Assembly: GCF_000090795.2 (NCBI RefSeq)
Contig: NW_003546660.1
Span: 18,568 to 76,823 of the forward strand
DNA length: 58,256 nt
Reading direction: 5' to 3'
From: Amphimedon queenslandica
Lineage: Eukaryota > Porifera > Demospongiae > Haplosclerida > Niphatidae
Shown: piece after piece, positions 32,601 to 44,981 of the stretch
How positions within the stretch are numbered: position 1 is the stretch's first letter
Layout of the letters: every line of letters starts with the position of its first letter
Notes under the pieces: generated by a model
The model's database searches: none
Seen by the model: only the letters and a program-made list of their open reading frames with translations
What the model was told of the DNA's origin: nothing
Program-made: the position numbers and the translations under genes

Positions 32601-35600
32601 ACATATTGATGTCCTTATGCTGTGTAGAAAGTTTGAGCTGATTCTGACTTCAATTTTTCGAGTTATAGCCATTTTAAGAAAACGTCAAAATTCTGAAAAA
32701 TACCCAAGGCTATTATAGTCTATGGTTTTTTCAAAAAATGGCTCCGAAATCACCCCAAATTTTTATTACATTTTCTGATACATATTGATGTCCTTATGCT
32801 GTGTAGAAAGTTTGAGCTGATTCCGACTTCAATTTTTTGAGTTATGGCCATTTTAAGAAAACGTCAAAATTCTGAAAAATACCCAAGGCTATAGCCCATG
32901 GTTTTTTTCCAAAAAATGGCTCCGAAATCACCCCAAATTTTTATTACATTTTTTGATACATATTGATGTCCTTATGCTGTGTAGCAAGTTTGAACTGATT
33001 CCGACTTAGATTTTTCAAGTTATGACCATTTTAAAAAGAGCCTACATATATTTTCCTAATTAATTAATTAATTACCTTTATCATTGGTGCTGGTGTTAAC
33101 TGGAGGAAGTGGCAACAGACCAACAGGTGCTGCCCCTAGCAACGGACTCTTGGGAGAGGCAGAGAGAGGAGAAGAGCCTTGGATTATCGGAGACAGAGGA
33201 GGAGGAGCTTTAGAAGTACGAGAGGGAGGTCCAATGGGTCCAAGCATGTTAGGACTAACAGGAGAGCCTGATGGTGGAATCTTAAAGGAGGTTACAGGAT
33301 CAGAAGGAGCCTCAGACCAGGGAGCCATTCGTAGCTTTGATGACACATCAGACGAGGTAATACTAGTAGAGGACTGTGACTAAATGGAGGGAAAGAGGAG
33401 AAGGATAATCATATAAAAATGGATCCAATCTGATAATGTTGTATAGTGTATTTCTTATACTGTATGTTGTGTTACCTTTCCTGAGTCGCTGTTCCCACTG
33501 GTTGGTCTAGAGCCAGGAGCTAAATTAATCTTAGAGCCACTCCCACTGACCACACCTACTGAAGAGGAGGGGGCACTCATCACACTGGAATAGGAGACCT
33601 TGCCACTCCCACTGGAGCTTCCTCCAATTTCATTGGTCGATGAAGAGGGAACTGTGCTCCTTTTCCCGACAGCGTCCGAGTATCTCTTAGGTTGCGTAAT
33701 GTGAGACGCAGCGTCGTGAAAGAGTGATGGGGTTTTCAATATCTGCTCAAATACGTTTTGTGGGTGTGGCTCAGGTCCAGTTGTGGGAGGGGCTGGCGGC
33801 TTTACAGGTTGCTTGGAAGTGGTAGATGGCTTATCTAAAAATTAAAAATAAATAAAAAATAACATGAACATATCATTAACACTAAAACACAGTCCAACTC
33901 CCTCTCTCTCTCTCTCTCCTTACCAGTAGTATTATTATTAGCACTACTCTCTCCTCCATTATTATTATTATTGGTTCTAGTCCCTGAGCTATTGCTACTA
34001 CTAGTGGTTGTTGTGTTGCTAGTGTTAGCACTACTTCTTGTTACAGTGTCTATACTGGTGGGTGGGGAACCAGTTGAAATGGCCATGCCTTTAACTACGC
34101 CCAGTTTAGTCGGCAGGGACATACTAGTTGATAATAAAGGGGGCGTGGTCCCAGTGCTTCGGCTACTATCAGTGAATAACTGCCTCACAGCTCCGGAACG
34201 ATGGACTGGAGGGGAGGAGTCAGTTACCATAGCAACCGAAGCGGATACAACTGGATTGGTCAGTTTCCGTTCATGAGGTACTTTAGATACTCTTGAAGAA
34301 GGTAACGCCCCCTTGGCAGAGTGGGTGGGGTTTGGAAGTAACGATTCTGATTTACTAGTGGGTGGAGCTAGAGGTTCATTAAATGTGTGGGCGGGCCAAA
34401 CAGGATCTTGAATGGGTGGAGCTTCATTAACTAGAGAGAAGGATGGAGGAGGGTCTATGGATCGAGACACAGGATTAATGTGAGTCTTTCCTAAAGACGA
34501 AGATGATGGTAGGTGAGCTATATCTGTGTTTGGGTCTTTTTGTAAGACAGAAATAAAGTGAATGGCCTGTTTGACAGCATCTTGACTGCCCCTAGGGGGA
34601 GAGAGAGGGAACAGGTATCAAATTAAAGAGGGACTAGTCCTCAGTTAGTACTTTATTGTCACGTTCCTCAAAGGAGCTTGTCTGCTTCCCTTCTCCACCT
34701 CAATGTGAGCTCCAGTTAGTTGTCTTATTAATATGAGTCTATTGCTGCCTCTCCCAACAACTGAACTGTACTTGGAACCAGGTATTGTGATCTTCCTTGT
34801 ACTGCACATTAAAATGAATAAATAAATAAATAATAGATGAAATGTACACAGAAATAGATCATTTGGTAATCAAACAGGTGAGTAATTTAACCTTTTAAAG
34901 TATTGGAATTTAAACAATTCCTGTTCTAAACATGCAGCAGTAGCAATATCACACAATTAATAATAATTATCTTTTTAAAAGTACGTCTATCTTAGATAAG
35001 CCCCTCCCCTTACATTGTGTATCTTTTTGCCACTTCCTTCCACTCGTCATCTTTCTTAATCTTCCGAGGACTTGAGGCCACGCCCCCTCCCTTAACGAGG
35101 GGGAGGGACTGAGACGCAGGTACTGAACTACTGTCACTAAACCTAGACCAGGAGGCTGGGAGAGAACCAAGTGAAGCTGTGGAAAATGAAGGAGTACAGA
35201 CAACCAAACTAGCTAGTTCTTTAGTTGTTGGTGTCGGTAATAAAGCCTTGGGTCTAGTCTCTCTCTCGTTAACACTTGATATGGGCGGAGTCTCACTGGG
35301 CGGGGCATCCTCATGATTGGTAGCACTTTCAGGTTCTTTACTATCGGCCGGGGGCAGTCCCAGCTCTTTGAACACATAGTTCTTGTCGTTGGGATGCTCA
35401 GGTTGTACTGGTTCATCATCTTCATCATCAAGTGATCCGTTCTTACTCGTCTTTACTAAAGCTCTGTTTAATAAATAAATATTAATAATTATTAATAACA
35501 GTGTGCATGTACTTCAAAGCTTGCTTCTTTTCTTTTTGCTTCTTCTTCCTGGCTCTTTTCTTAGCAGCTGCAGCCTTCTTGTTCTCTTCGTGTTGCTATG

Positions 35601-37889
35601 GACAACGGGCTATGAATATGATTAACTAGTAGGTGTGGTCCTACCTTCTCCAGGTCAATCTGCTGGAGCAGTATTGATGCGTTCTTATTAGCCTCAGCTG
35701 CTTGTCTGTCCTTAGCGTATATAATCACCTCCATACACCTCTGGCACTTTTTGATCAGGTCCTACAACAATGGAAAGATATATCATACAGCACAAGATTT
35801 TTAAAGGTACAATTCGTGAAAAAATCAACCAAAAATCAGCCTTATTGGTCAAGTTTAAGGTGATACACATGTACTAATGCATGACAGTCTCTGCCATGAG
35901 ATAACTGATCATCAGGTGTACCTTATCAGAGAGTGTATTGATGTATCTCTTAAGGTCCGAGTCTGACGGGAACTGAGTTACATGATCCACTAGGTACTTC
36001 ACTACTTTATAGTGACCCTGTAGTGTGGGCGGAGTAACTACACCCACTAACGAGGTGTCCTTACCTTTCTAAAGGCTGCCATCAAAGCACAAACTTTTCT
36101 ATTGTCCTGAGTATCAACATCAGCACTGCTTTCTACCAGTAACCTAGCAACCTCCAAATGACCTCCTACAGTTAATAATAATAAAAGATTGTATTATTAT
36201 TATTATTTATTTATTTGAAATACCGTTAGCAGCTAGCCACAGTGGTGAGTTCCCTTTCTTGTTCTTAACGTCAACAATAGCTCCTTCTCTTAAAAGTAGC
36301 TCCACAAACTTGTAGTGTCCTTTATCAGCAGCAATGGTGAGGGACGAGTCCTTGGAACTGGGGACTGGAGCAGCATTGACGTCAGCACCCTGGGGGGGAG
36401 GGGAGGGTTAAAATATAACTAAATGACATTTTATTTTACAATTATAAAAGGTACAAACTACATATCTACATGATGTATTTCTCTAAACACAAAACTCAGT
36501 TATTATAATGGACAATGGACATACCTTGCTGATCAATACGTGTCCTACTTCATGATATCCTCCGGAAGCAGCTTCCATCAGTGGAGTCAACCCAGTCTAT
36601 TTATAGAACACATGACATCACATGACATCATCAGTCTCCACCCACCTTAGCTCTATGCTCCACATTAGCTTGTCTCTCCACCAGAAGGTTCACTACCTCG
36701 TGCCGTCCCTGAAAGCAAGCAAGAGTCAGTGCCGTGTTACGATTGGTCTCAATCTAAAAATAGAACAGGTGGATGGTTACTCCCTTGAGGCCACACCCCC
36801 TCCACAGTACCTGTGCATTGATATCAGACCCGTAATCCAGTAATAGTTTAACAGTCGTGGTGTGTCCATTCATTGCTGCTAGCATTAACGGGGATATTCC
36901 CAACTTGCTACCAGTTCTATAGAAAGACAAATAAACATTGTACAATTGTACATTGAATCTTAAAAGTTGCTCTAAAAGTGAGCATTAAACATTGCTATCC
37001 TTCCTCTTAGCCCCGCCCCTGACCCACCCACCTTGAGTTGATGTCAGCCCCCGCCTTCAGTAGTAGTTTGATGATGTTAACGTATCCCCCAGAGGCTGCC
37101 AGTGAGAGTGGAGTGTAGTCCGAGACATTCCTGTGTTCATAGTCGGCACCTTTAGCTAATAATAACTCAACAACCTGTTAACAACAACAACAAACAAATA
37201 AATAAATAAATAAATAAATAAATAAATGTAAAACATAGAACTTTAGCAATCAACTTCCTTATCCATTCTTGCTTATAGTACTTAGCAAGTACATGTACTT
37301 GTACTTGTATACTTATTCCATAAATATTTTAAAGTACTACACCCTGATCTGATCTGATACTAGAGTAGATGGTTAGAGTACCTCTTGTCGTCCAGAAGAG
37401 CAAGCTAGTGATAGTCCAGTGTCTTTGGTCCTGTCAGTCTGAGCCTCAATGTCAGCATCATGCTCCAGGAGAATAGCTACTGTCATGGCATGACCTGCAT
37501 TAGCTGCTAATATCAATGGAGTACAACCTATGGCAATAATAATAGCAATAATAATAGTTATAATAATTATTTAATTGTTTTGTTCTATAATGGCTCAAAA
37601 ATCCCCCCCCCCCCGTTTTATTAAATTTCCCAGTACATTACCTTTCTTGTCCCTATGTTCAATATTGGCCCCCCTAGCCAGGAGTAGTTCGACCAGTTCA
37701 TCATGGCCCCCTGCTGCCCCCAGGGTGAGTGCAGTGTCATGGTTACTCTCAGTGTGCTGGTCTATCTCAATGGCTGCCTCGTAGGACCCTGAGGGGAGGG
37801 CAGAGGGACTGCCCCCAGCCGGGGGAGGGGGAGGAGGAGGGAGGGAGGGAGCAAGGGGACTACTGGAATCACCAGCAGGAAATCTATCT

Positions 37890-37951
<62 letters not shown>

Positions 37952-38093
37952 AATACTTAATTGATAAAAGTGGTATACCTCCAGCATTATTTGGTTCGGT
38001 ATCATTATCCATTAAGGAGGAGGAGCTATGAATATCATTATCCATTAACGAGGTGAAGACACTTGATGGAAGCATGTGCTGCAACTGAAAGAA

Positions 38094-38126
<33 letters not shown>

Positions 38127-41100
38127 CAGCATTATCACCATCATCTGGTAAATCTAGTGAGTTTTGATACAATTACAATGTAGTTGTGTGCTAAAAATAA
38201 AACCCCACCATTAAGAACCATTATGCAAATGCTCTCTGGCCTGCTTCATTCAACGAAATTCCCTCCAAAGTTACCAGCTGTGGACTAAACTACATGTACA
38301 GTTACTTACATGATCGGGGAGCAGGTCAGCTGGTGGTGGTATATCCACTGGGAAATTAGCGTCCATAAAGAATGAGTTAGTGAGTGACTGTACTTCAGTA
38401 GAGCCAGGGGTAGTCCCCCCGTCCATCAGCTGAGGACTGTCCACCATTGGCACCAATGAGTGAGATAGCTGCTTGACTCCACCCCCTCCCACGCCCATAT
38501 TAGGAGTGTATATTGGCTGAAAGAACTGTCCGTGGTTAACGAGTGTGGGCAGAGGTGCTACTCCGGTTGTCCCTAGCGACGGCGGATGTACAGAATGTGG
38601 TACATGTACGAGATCAGGAGCAGCGGAAATATCAAACACTGAGGGTGGGCAGGGCTCTTGTAGGTGTGGCTCCGTAGAACTAGAAACTATGGTAGTATTA
38701 ATCTTTGATGGTGAGCTAGTCGCTGATGATAACTTCTCAGGACTAGCTACAGTAGTGGACCCAATCGCAAACTGAGGCATACGAGAAGGATCGGTGAATG
38801 ACCACGCCCCTTGAGTGGGCGGGGCCACATTAGTGTCTAGTGGTAACTGGTTATCGGACGATGGTACGCCGGTAGACATGTTAGCTCTGTGTGCCTCGCT
38901 CTGTAGCATGAGGTTCTCCAGGGCACTCATGAGGGCCTGTTGCTTCGGATAGTCCAGCTGGGACATGTGATTGCGCAATATCTCGTCAGCTTTCAAGTAG
39001 GCGTCCATCCGGTCCTGAGTGATGTAACTTGATGAGTCAGCAAATACCGAGGGGAGGAGGTACCCGCTACCAACAGGAGGTGTGGCTGATTGAACTGACT
39101 CGCCTACAGTGTTAGCCACGCCCCCTCCTTCTGATGATGAAAACCGAAATGTTCCTGAGAACGTTTCTCCTAATAAGGACTCTTGAGGTGAGCCAGTGGG
39201 GGGAGCTTCAGAGACTGTAGTATGAGAAGTGGGTGTGTCACTAATAGTAGAAGTGGGCGGGGCCACAGAATGAGGAGGAGGGACGTGTTTGAGTCCGACC
39301 TGTTGATGAGGTACATGTACATGTACAGTATCGGACTGGTGGGTGGGGCTTGAGCACTTATTACTAGAGGGTGTGGTCATTGACTGGTTATTAATATCGG
39401 AGCCACTCCCTCCCTCGTGACATGTACATGTACCGCCAGCGGAACTATGGTGATTATCATTATTCCTGGTTCCGTTGCGAGGGGGCGGGTTACGAGGAAT
39501 ATTTCGAGGTGGGATCTTTAAACGATTTGCTTCCTTTAGTCGCTGGTTGCCATTGGCAACAGCGGAACGCTGGGCTTTCATTTGCTTCCGTAGTGTCTCG
39601 GTAAAGCGTGGTTGCCGTAGCAACAGACTAACGACTCCAGTGTGACCTCCACGAGCAGCTTCAATAATCATAGTGGAATTATCCTAACAGATAAATAAAT
39701 TAAAATAAATAAATAAATAATCACTGTTGGGTCAGAGGGAGTTTAGGAGACTTTTGGTCTCTCATAATTAGCTCTAGGGGTAAGTTAATCTTCCCCAAAA
39801 CTTATTACTACAATTTTTGTGTAAATCAAACACTGGTCATGCCATCATATTCTCATTCTCATGCCATCATATTCTCATTCCCATACCCCATACCATCATA
39901 TTTTCATTCCCATACCCCATACCTTGAGCACATGAGATGAATCAGCTCCTTTCCTGAGCAGATACTGGACTACTCCAAGATGGCCTCCGGAGCAGGCCAG
40001 GGACAGTACAGTGTGATCATTAGTGCTGGTACATCTATTGATATCAGCACCTAATGGCCAATTAATAATAATAATAATAATTAATAATAATAATAATGAT
40101 TAATAATAATAATAATAATTAATAATAATAATAATGATTAATAATAATAATAATAATTAATAATAATAATTAATAGCAATAAATAGTACACATTTTGTAA
40201 ACATTAGTTTTACCTTTAGAAATAAGGTATTGAGCTGTTTCCAAGTGTCCAGCTCGAACTGCTTTCATCAGCGGAGTCCTCCCACCTTCAGACTCATGCT
40301 CCTACAGACACAGAGAGGGAGGGAGGGAGGGTGGGTTACATCAGGAGATGTAATAAAAATGAAGAATTCTCTCCTTTTAATTTTTGGTAAAATTTGGCCC
40401 GAGACCATGTACTACAAGATGAGGTCCTCTAAAAAGTCTGGTAAGCATAGGAGCTCGTTTTCCTGGTATAGCAAGGCTGCAAAAGTCGTGGCAGCCATTT
40501 TGTTTGGGGGCGAATCCTACTTAGTAACGCTACCGCGTTACTAATAGTACAGGGACTTTTACCTGAATTTGGAGTAACTTGAAAAATTTATAAAAAATCT
40601 AATTTTAATTGGAATCAGCTCAAACTTTCTACACAACATAAGTACATGTATATGCATCAGGAAATGTAATAAAAATGGAGAATTCTCTCTTAGTCATTTT
40701 TGGCAAAATTTGGCCAAAGTCCCTGTACTATAGTATGTACAAGGACTTTGGCCTGATTTTAATATTTTGAATGAGAAATGGTCCAGTTTGAAACCCCTTG
40801 TTCTCACCACGTTAGCTCCACAGGAAATGAGTAGATCCACTATCCCTGTGTGTCCATTAGCAGCTGCATATGTCAATGGACTGTCCCCAGTGTTGGTAAC
40901 AGCTTGAATGTTAGCGTTCTTCCTAATAAGGTACTTCACGATATCAATGTGTCCTTCTTGACACGCCTCCATTAAAGGGGTGGAGGCTCCTAGCTCAATA
41001 TTAGCACCATGATCTACAAGATACTGAGTGATGTCTAAGAACCCTCCGCAACAAGACAGGGTAAGAGCAGTCTCCTGGGTCTCCTCAGTCTGGGTATTAA

Positions 41101-41698
41101 CATTAGCACCTGGAGAATATCATTAAAGTATTAAATACAATTTCATGTAGTCATGTACAGGCTAGCCTTGCTATAATGGACACTGTGTCTCTGTTATACA
41201 GAGGTGTCCTTTATGTGGAGGTTATTTTATACAGTAAGGAATGTAATTGGTACACTAGGTGCTGTCCGTTAAATGGAGGTGTACGCTATAGAGAGTGTCC
41301 ATTAAGAGAGGCTATACTGTACATTAGAGCTACAGCTACAGGTACAGGTACAGCTACAGGTACAGGTACAGCTACAGGTACGGGTAGATGGTTACCTTGT
41401 TCAACAAGCAACTGAACTACATCATCATGACCTTCTCTAGCTGCTTCCATCAATGGAGTATAACTAGGAGAGAAGGAGAGAGGAATAAACGTTTAACAAC
41501 AACAACAACAACAACAATAATAATAATAATAATAATAATAACAATAATAAGGTTAATGTTGACAAATCCCCAAAATAATTACTGTCTCTATCACTAGTAA
41601 TTATCAACGTTTGTGTCATTAATTATTTTATTATTTGGAGATCACAACAACTTGAGCCATCACTATAGCAACTCAAAGCCTTCTTTATCTCCAGTGTA

Positions 41699-41782
<84 letters not shown>

Positions 41783-44662
41783 TCCTGTCCTACCCCTCAT
41801 CATTGACCTCCTCTAGGTCAGCTCCTCTTGAGAGAAGGAGTGCTGCCAGTTCGTAGTGTCCACCACAAGCAGCTAAAGTCAATGGAGACTCAAAACTATC
41901 AACAGGCATATTGACCTAAGGATAGGAAAGAATTAATAATAAAGAATGTACAGTACATGTACATACACACAGGAATAACAAGAGATGGATACAATGATCA
42001 ATAAAGAATGTACATGTACATATATACAGGAATTAATAATAGGTGTACATACATAGAGGAATCAATAGAGACTATACATGATGTACATGTTACCCACCTG
42101 TGCTCCGTGGTCCAAGAGGAGGCGTGCAACTTCAACATGTCCGTCCATACACGCCTCCATCAGTGCCGTGTGCATCTCATCAGTCTTATGTTCCTGATCA
42201 GCACCTGACGGAGTGTCAATAATTATATTAATACATTAATAAAAATAATGAAAGACACATGTATCACCACACTTTAAAACTCCCTCCCTCCCTCTCCCTC
42301 TCTCTCTTACCAGCATCCAGTAGGAATTTGACCATGTCCAGGTGTCCCTTGTAACAGGCGAGGGTCAGAGCACTTTCCTTGAACTCGTTAGAATGAGTAT
42401 TAATATTAGCACCATATTCTAATAACAGCTTGGCCACACCTACCAATTAATAAAAAAGTGTAAATACATACATGCACATGTACATGTATCAAAATTAATT
42501 AATTAATTAAGTAGGCGGGGTCACTATTGAATGATAGTATAATTAGCTCACCGACGTGACCACATGAAGCAGCCTCCATTAAGGGGGTGTGGCCATTCTC
42601 GTTCTGATGTTCGACTGTCGCCTGGTTCTCAAGGAGCACCTTAACCACGTCTTCAAACCCACCACAGCAGGCATAAGTAAGAGCTGTATTACCAACACTA
42701 CACAAAACAATCATTAAATAATAATACTAACATGTATCTACATTATTATACAGTAGTGGTAATGTTTTTGGGAATAACTTTAAAGGATTTGTCAATGCCA
42801 GTAATAACAGCAATTGAACAATTAGCAGAACTTTAATCTGCAAAACCCACAAAAGTTTTTCTGTACATGAGACAAACCTTGAAGTAGCATTGACCCTAGC
42901 TCCGTGTTCTATCAAGAGTTTAATGATGTCAACGTAACCTCCTGAAGCAGCTTCCATTAGCGGAGTAGAGTCACCTATTAAAAGAGGTGTGGTCACCACA
43001 CCCACCAGAGCCACACTGACCTTTCATTCCTTTGTCCTCCACACTGGCCCTCATCCTAAGGAGGACCTCAGCCAATTCAAAGTAACCGGCAGAACATGCC
43101 AGAGACAACAAACTGTCACCATCTTCAGTGGAATCATTAATGCCCTGACCAGCTGAAGGAGGGGGAGGGAGGGGGAGAAGGTGGTATTGTAACAAGAAAA
43201 GGACAGAAGACATTATGTAACAATAACGCATTAATAGATGAATATCAATCATTCCACTACATTAAAAATATTCTAAACACACACAGAGTCACACTAACCC
43301 CTCCTCCCTCTCTCCCTCCCCCCCTCTCTCTCTCTCCCTTACCTTGTCCCAGTAAGTGTTGAAGTGCCTGTATGTCAGTGAAGTGATGAGACTTGGGGTC
43401 TTCACCATCGGCAAGAGATAACAGATCCTTACCCTGTCATGATAATAATAATAATAATTAATAAAATTAAAATGATGATGATGATGATAAAGCAATTTTC
43501 AATTAAAAATATAAATAGATATAACTAAATTAATAACTATAATTAATTATGATTAATAATAACTAATTGATTAGCAGCTGCTTCCATTAAGACAATACAA
43601 TAGACACAAGGAGAGGCTGTGGCTACACATGTACATGTACCAACTAAAGACACTCTCTCACACAAACAGGAGGATAGGTACATGTTCATGTAGACTTGTA
43701 AAGATTATTAATAATAGCAGCAGGAGGAGGAGGATATTGAATGTTTATCAAGACAAAAAATAAAAGGACAATACTGATAATACAATACATGTTCATCAAA
43801 CTCGATACATTAATAATTCACTTACATTCTGAGGATTAGGAGGTTCCTCTCTGTCTCCCTGTCTAGATCTCATCCGATTGAGAGCGAGAGCAGCTTCATC
43901 AAGAGCATTACTGACACTAGAGGAGGAGGAGGGGCAGGGGGAGGAGTAGTGGTAACGTATATAATGTAACAATACATGTACAGCGTATGTTAACAAAAAG
44001 TGTTTAAAGAAAAACAATAAAAGAAGAAAAGAACACACAATGGAGGATTGACATACAAAATTAAAAGATATCAATAATAATTGTTGGAATAACTACTGAC
44101 AGTAGTGTATAGGAGGTGGGCAATAATTGGAATACTACATACAATAAACACGCGAGAGAAACAAGTTTTTGTACACAAGACACAGTGTAAGGGAGGGGGA
44201 GGGGCAGTGACATATAGACAAATTTAATAATTTTTAAGATAATTTTTAATATATATATAATGTGAACAAAGACAAACAAAAGCTAAAAGTATTAATGAAA
44301 AATTAAAACTATTAAATAAATAATGAGACGTAATATGTTGGAACTCACCAGTTGGTTAGTTTCCGTAGTATCTCGGGATCTTGGAAGGTTTGAGTGTCGA
44401 CGTGAGAGAGTTTAACGCCAGCCACTTCAAGGAACCCTCTCAACCGGTTCTGTGTCTCACTATCCATAGCATGGGCACACTCCTCTCCATCGCCATCCTG
44501 TCTCTTTCCTGGAGGATCCACTCCTTTCCCTAATTCATCAGGTCTCTTTGAGTCAGTCAATCCTTTCTTTATCTCGTTCTCAACCGGCGGAGGATTGCTC
44601 TGTTCTTCAGGGACGCCTTCACGGGCCGGCTCCTTATTGTCACTGGCCATTAGGCCTATCAA
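29678..44662 (-). CDS. MASK-type protein: two ankyrin blocks, KH domain, C-terminal SAM domain
   Basis: Homologue of ANKHD1/ANKRD17 (Drosophila mask), a large scaffold in Hippo and receptor tyrosine kinase signalling. Start at 44662 (MIGLMASDN; a second ATG at 44650). Conserved N-terminal pieces: VSNALDEAALALNRMRS (about 43830-43917) and SLADGEDPKSHHFTDIQALQ. First ankyrin block about 43154-39660, second about 37850-36070, separated by a Ser/Pro/Thr-rich linker on a 1.4-kb exon. A Lys-rich helix (KKRARKKKQKEKKQ, about 35530-35590) follows. The KH domain spans about 34655-34805 and 34500-34594 (KYSSVVGRGSNRLILIRQLT). A long Pro/Ser-rich region (34470-30300) precedes three exons encoding a SAM domain: LLDKLGLSKYHNLFQ, KNEIDHHALLLMSEKDFAEV and GPRVKLLNAIGRK, then an acidic tail ending at TGA 29678-29680. 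About 35 exons. A gene boundary inside the Pro-rich region cannot be excluded without cDNA. Confidence 0.85.
29780..30135 (-). other. SAM domain exons at the C-terminus of the MASK-type gene
   Basis: Three exons in phase 0. The first ends SKYHNLFQ at a GTACATG donor, the second is KNEIDHHALLLMSEKDFAEV plus GIPK, and the third starts GPRVKLLNAIGRK. The pattern LxxLGLxxY...F..NEID...LL.M.E.D..E.GI...G.R.KLL.AI is the standard SAM fold signature. Confidence 0.85.
32225..33050. repeat. Tandem array, ~178-bp unit, subfamily B of the dispersed repeat
   Basis: GGCTCCGAAATCAC recurs at about 32385, 32561, 32740 and 32918, spacing 176-179 bp; about 4.6 units. Each has TTTTTATTACATTTTCTGAT, ACATATTGATGTCCTTATGC, GAAAGTTTGAGCTGATTCCG, GAGTTATGACCATTTTAAG and CCCAAGGCTATAGCCCATGG. 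The reverse complement of the first three pieces matches the core of subfamily A. The array lies in an intron of the MASK-type gene, so its subfamily-A-like core is on the minus strand. Confidence 0.9.
37888..37952. repeat. (TAA)n microsatellite in a MASK-gene intron
   Basis: About 63 bp of uninterrupted AAT repeat. A second tract is at 38093-38123 and a composite (TAATAA) stretch at 40060-40175. Confidence 0.9.
40340..40765. repeat. Dispersed repeat copies (subfamily A) with a nested insertion
   Basis: GGAGATGTAATAAAAATGAA, GACCATGTACTA and, after a break, ATAGTACAGGGACTTTTACC, AATCAGCTCAAACTTTCTAC and TACATGTATATGCATCAGG. The normal text GACCATGTACTATAGTACAG is split at 40414/40545 by a 130-bp insert. 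It lies in an intron of the MASK-type gene. Confidence 0.85.
40415..40544. mobile_element. 130-bp nested insertion with a terminal perfect hairpin
   Basis: Foreign to the repeat it interrupts. It begins CAAGATGAGGTCCTC and ends with arms TTAGTAACGC (40521-40530) and GCGTTACTAA (40535-40544) around the loop TACC. The site reads CTA|insert|TAG, consistent with insertion between A and T, and CTA also precedes the right border. It has no coding capacity. The class is unknown; the A/T target and CTAA end recall Helitron-type elements, but the 5' end is not TC. Confidence 0.6.
41155..41322. mobile_element. MITE with ~30-bp imperfect terminal inverted repeats
   Basis: Left end GTACAGGCTAGCCTTGCTAT then AATGGACACT. 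The right end, reversed, is GTACAGTATAGCCTCTCTTA then ATGGACACT. The interior has GTGTCCTTTATGTGGAGGTT and GTCCGTTAAATGGAGGTGTA, themselves repeated. 168 bp, in an intron of the MASK-type gene. Confidence 0.65.
41326..41390. repeat. Hexanucleotide minisatellite (GCTACA/GGTACA)
   Basis: About ten units in which GCTACA and GGTACA alternate with an 18-bp higher order (GCTACAGGTACAGGTACA). It follows the MITE directly. Confidence 0.85.
41702..41781. repeat. (TAA)n microsatellite
   Basis: About 80 bp of uninterrupted TAA in an intron of the MASK-type gene. Confidence 0.95.
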
Positions 44663-44981
44663 TCCTTCCTTTGGTATACACAGTAACTGGGTATGAGAGA
44701 GGACAGCTTGTTCCCTTTTACTAGTTGTCCTCCGCCATGTTCACATGAGATCACGTGATGAAACCATGTTGGCTAAAAGAGCCACACCTACCAAAAACCC
44801 ACGCCCTTTATTACCACCCACGCATAATAAAAATGATGGATTATAGCATAAATAATTTAAAGCTAGCACAAATCATTATTATGATTAAAGAAACTATTAA
44901 TTTTCATTATTATTATTATTGTTCAAATCTACATCTATTAGTTTAAGTGATGAATCATGCACAAGGTCCAGTCTCTGCTCC
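44663..44981. other. Intergenic: MASK-gene upstream region / NIDO paralogue 1 3' UTR
   Basis: 319 bp. The part from about 44905 to 44981 (TTATTATTATTGTTCAAATC, TAGTTTAAGTGATGAATCAT) is nearly identical to 50085-50162, showing that the tandem duplication includes the 3' UTR. Confidence 0.7.
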
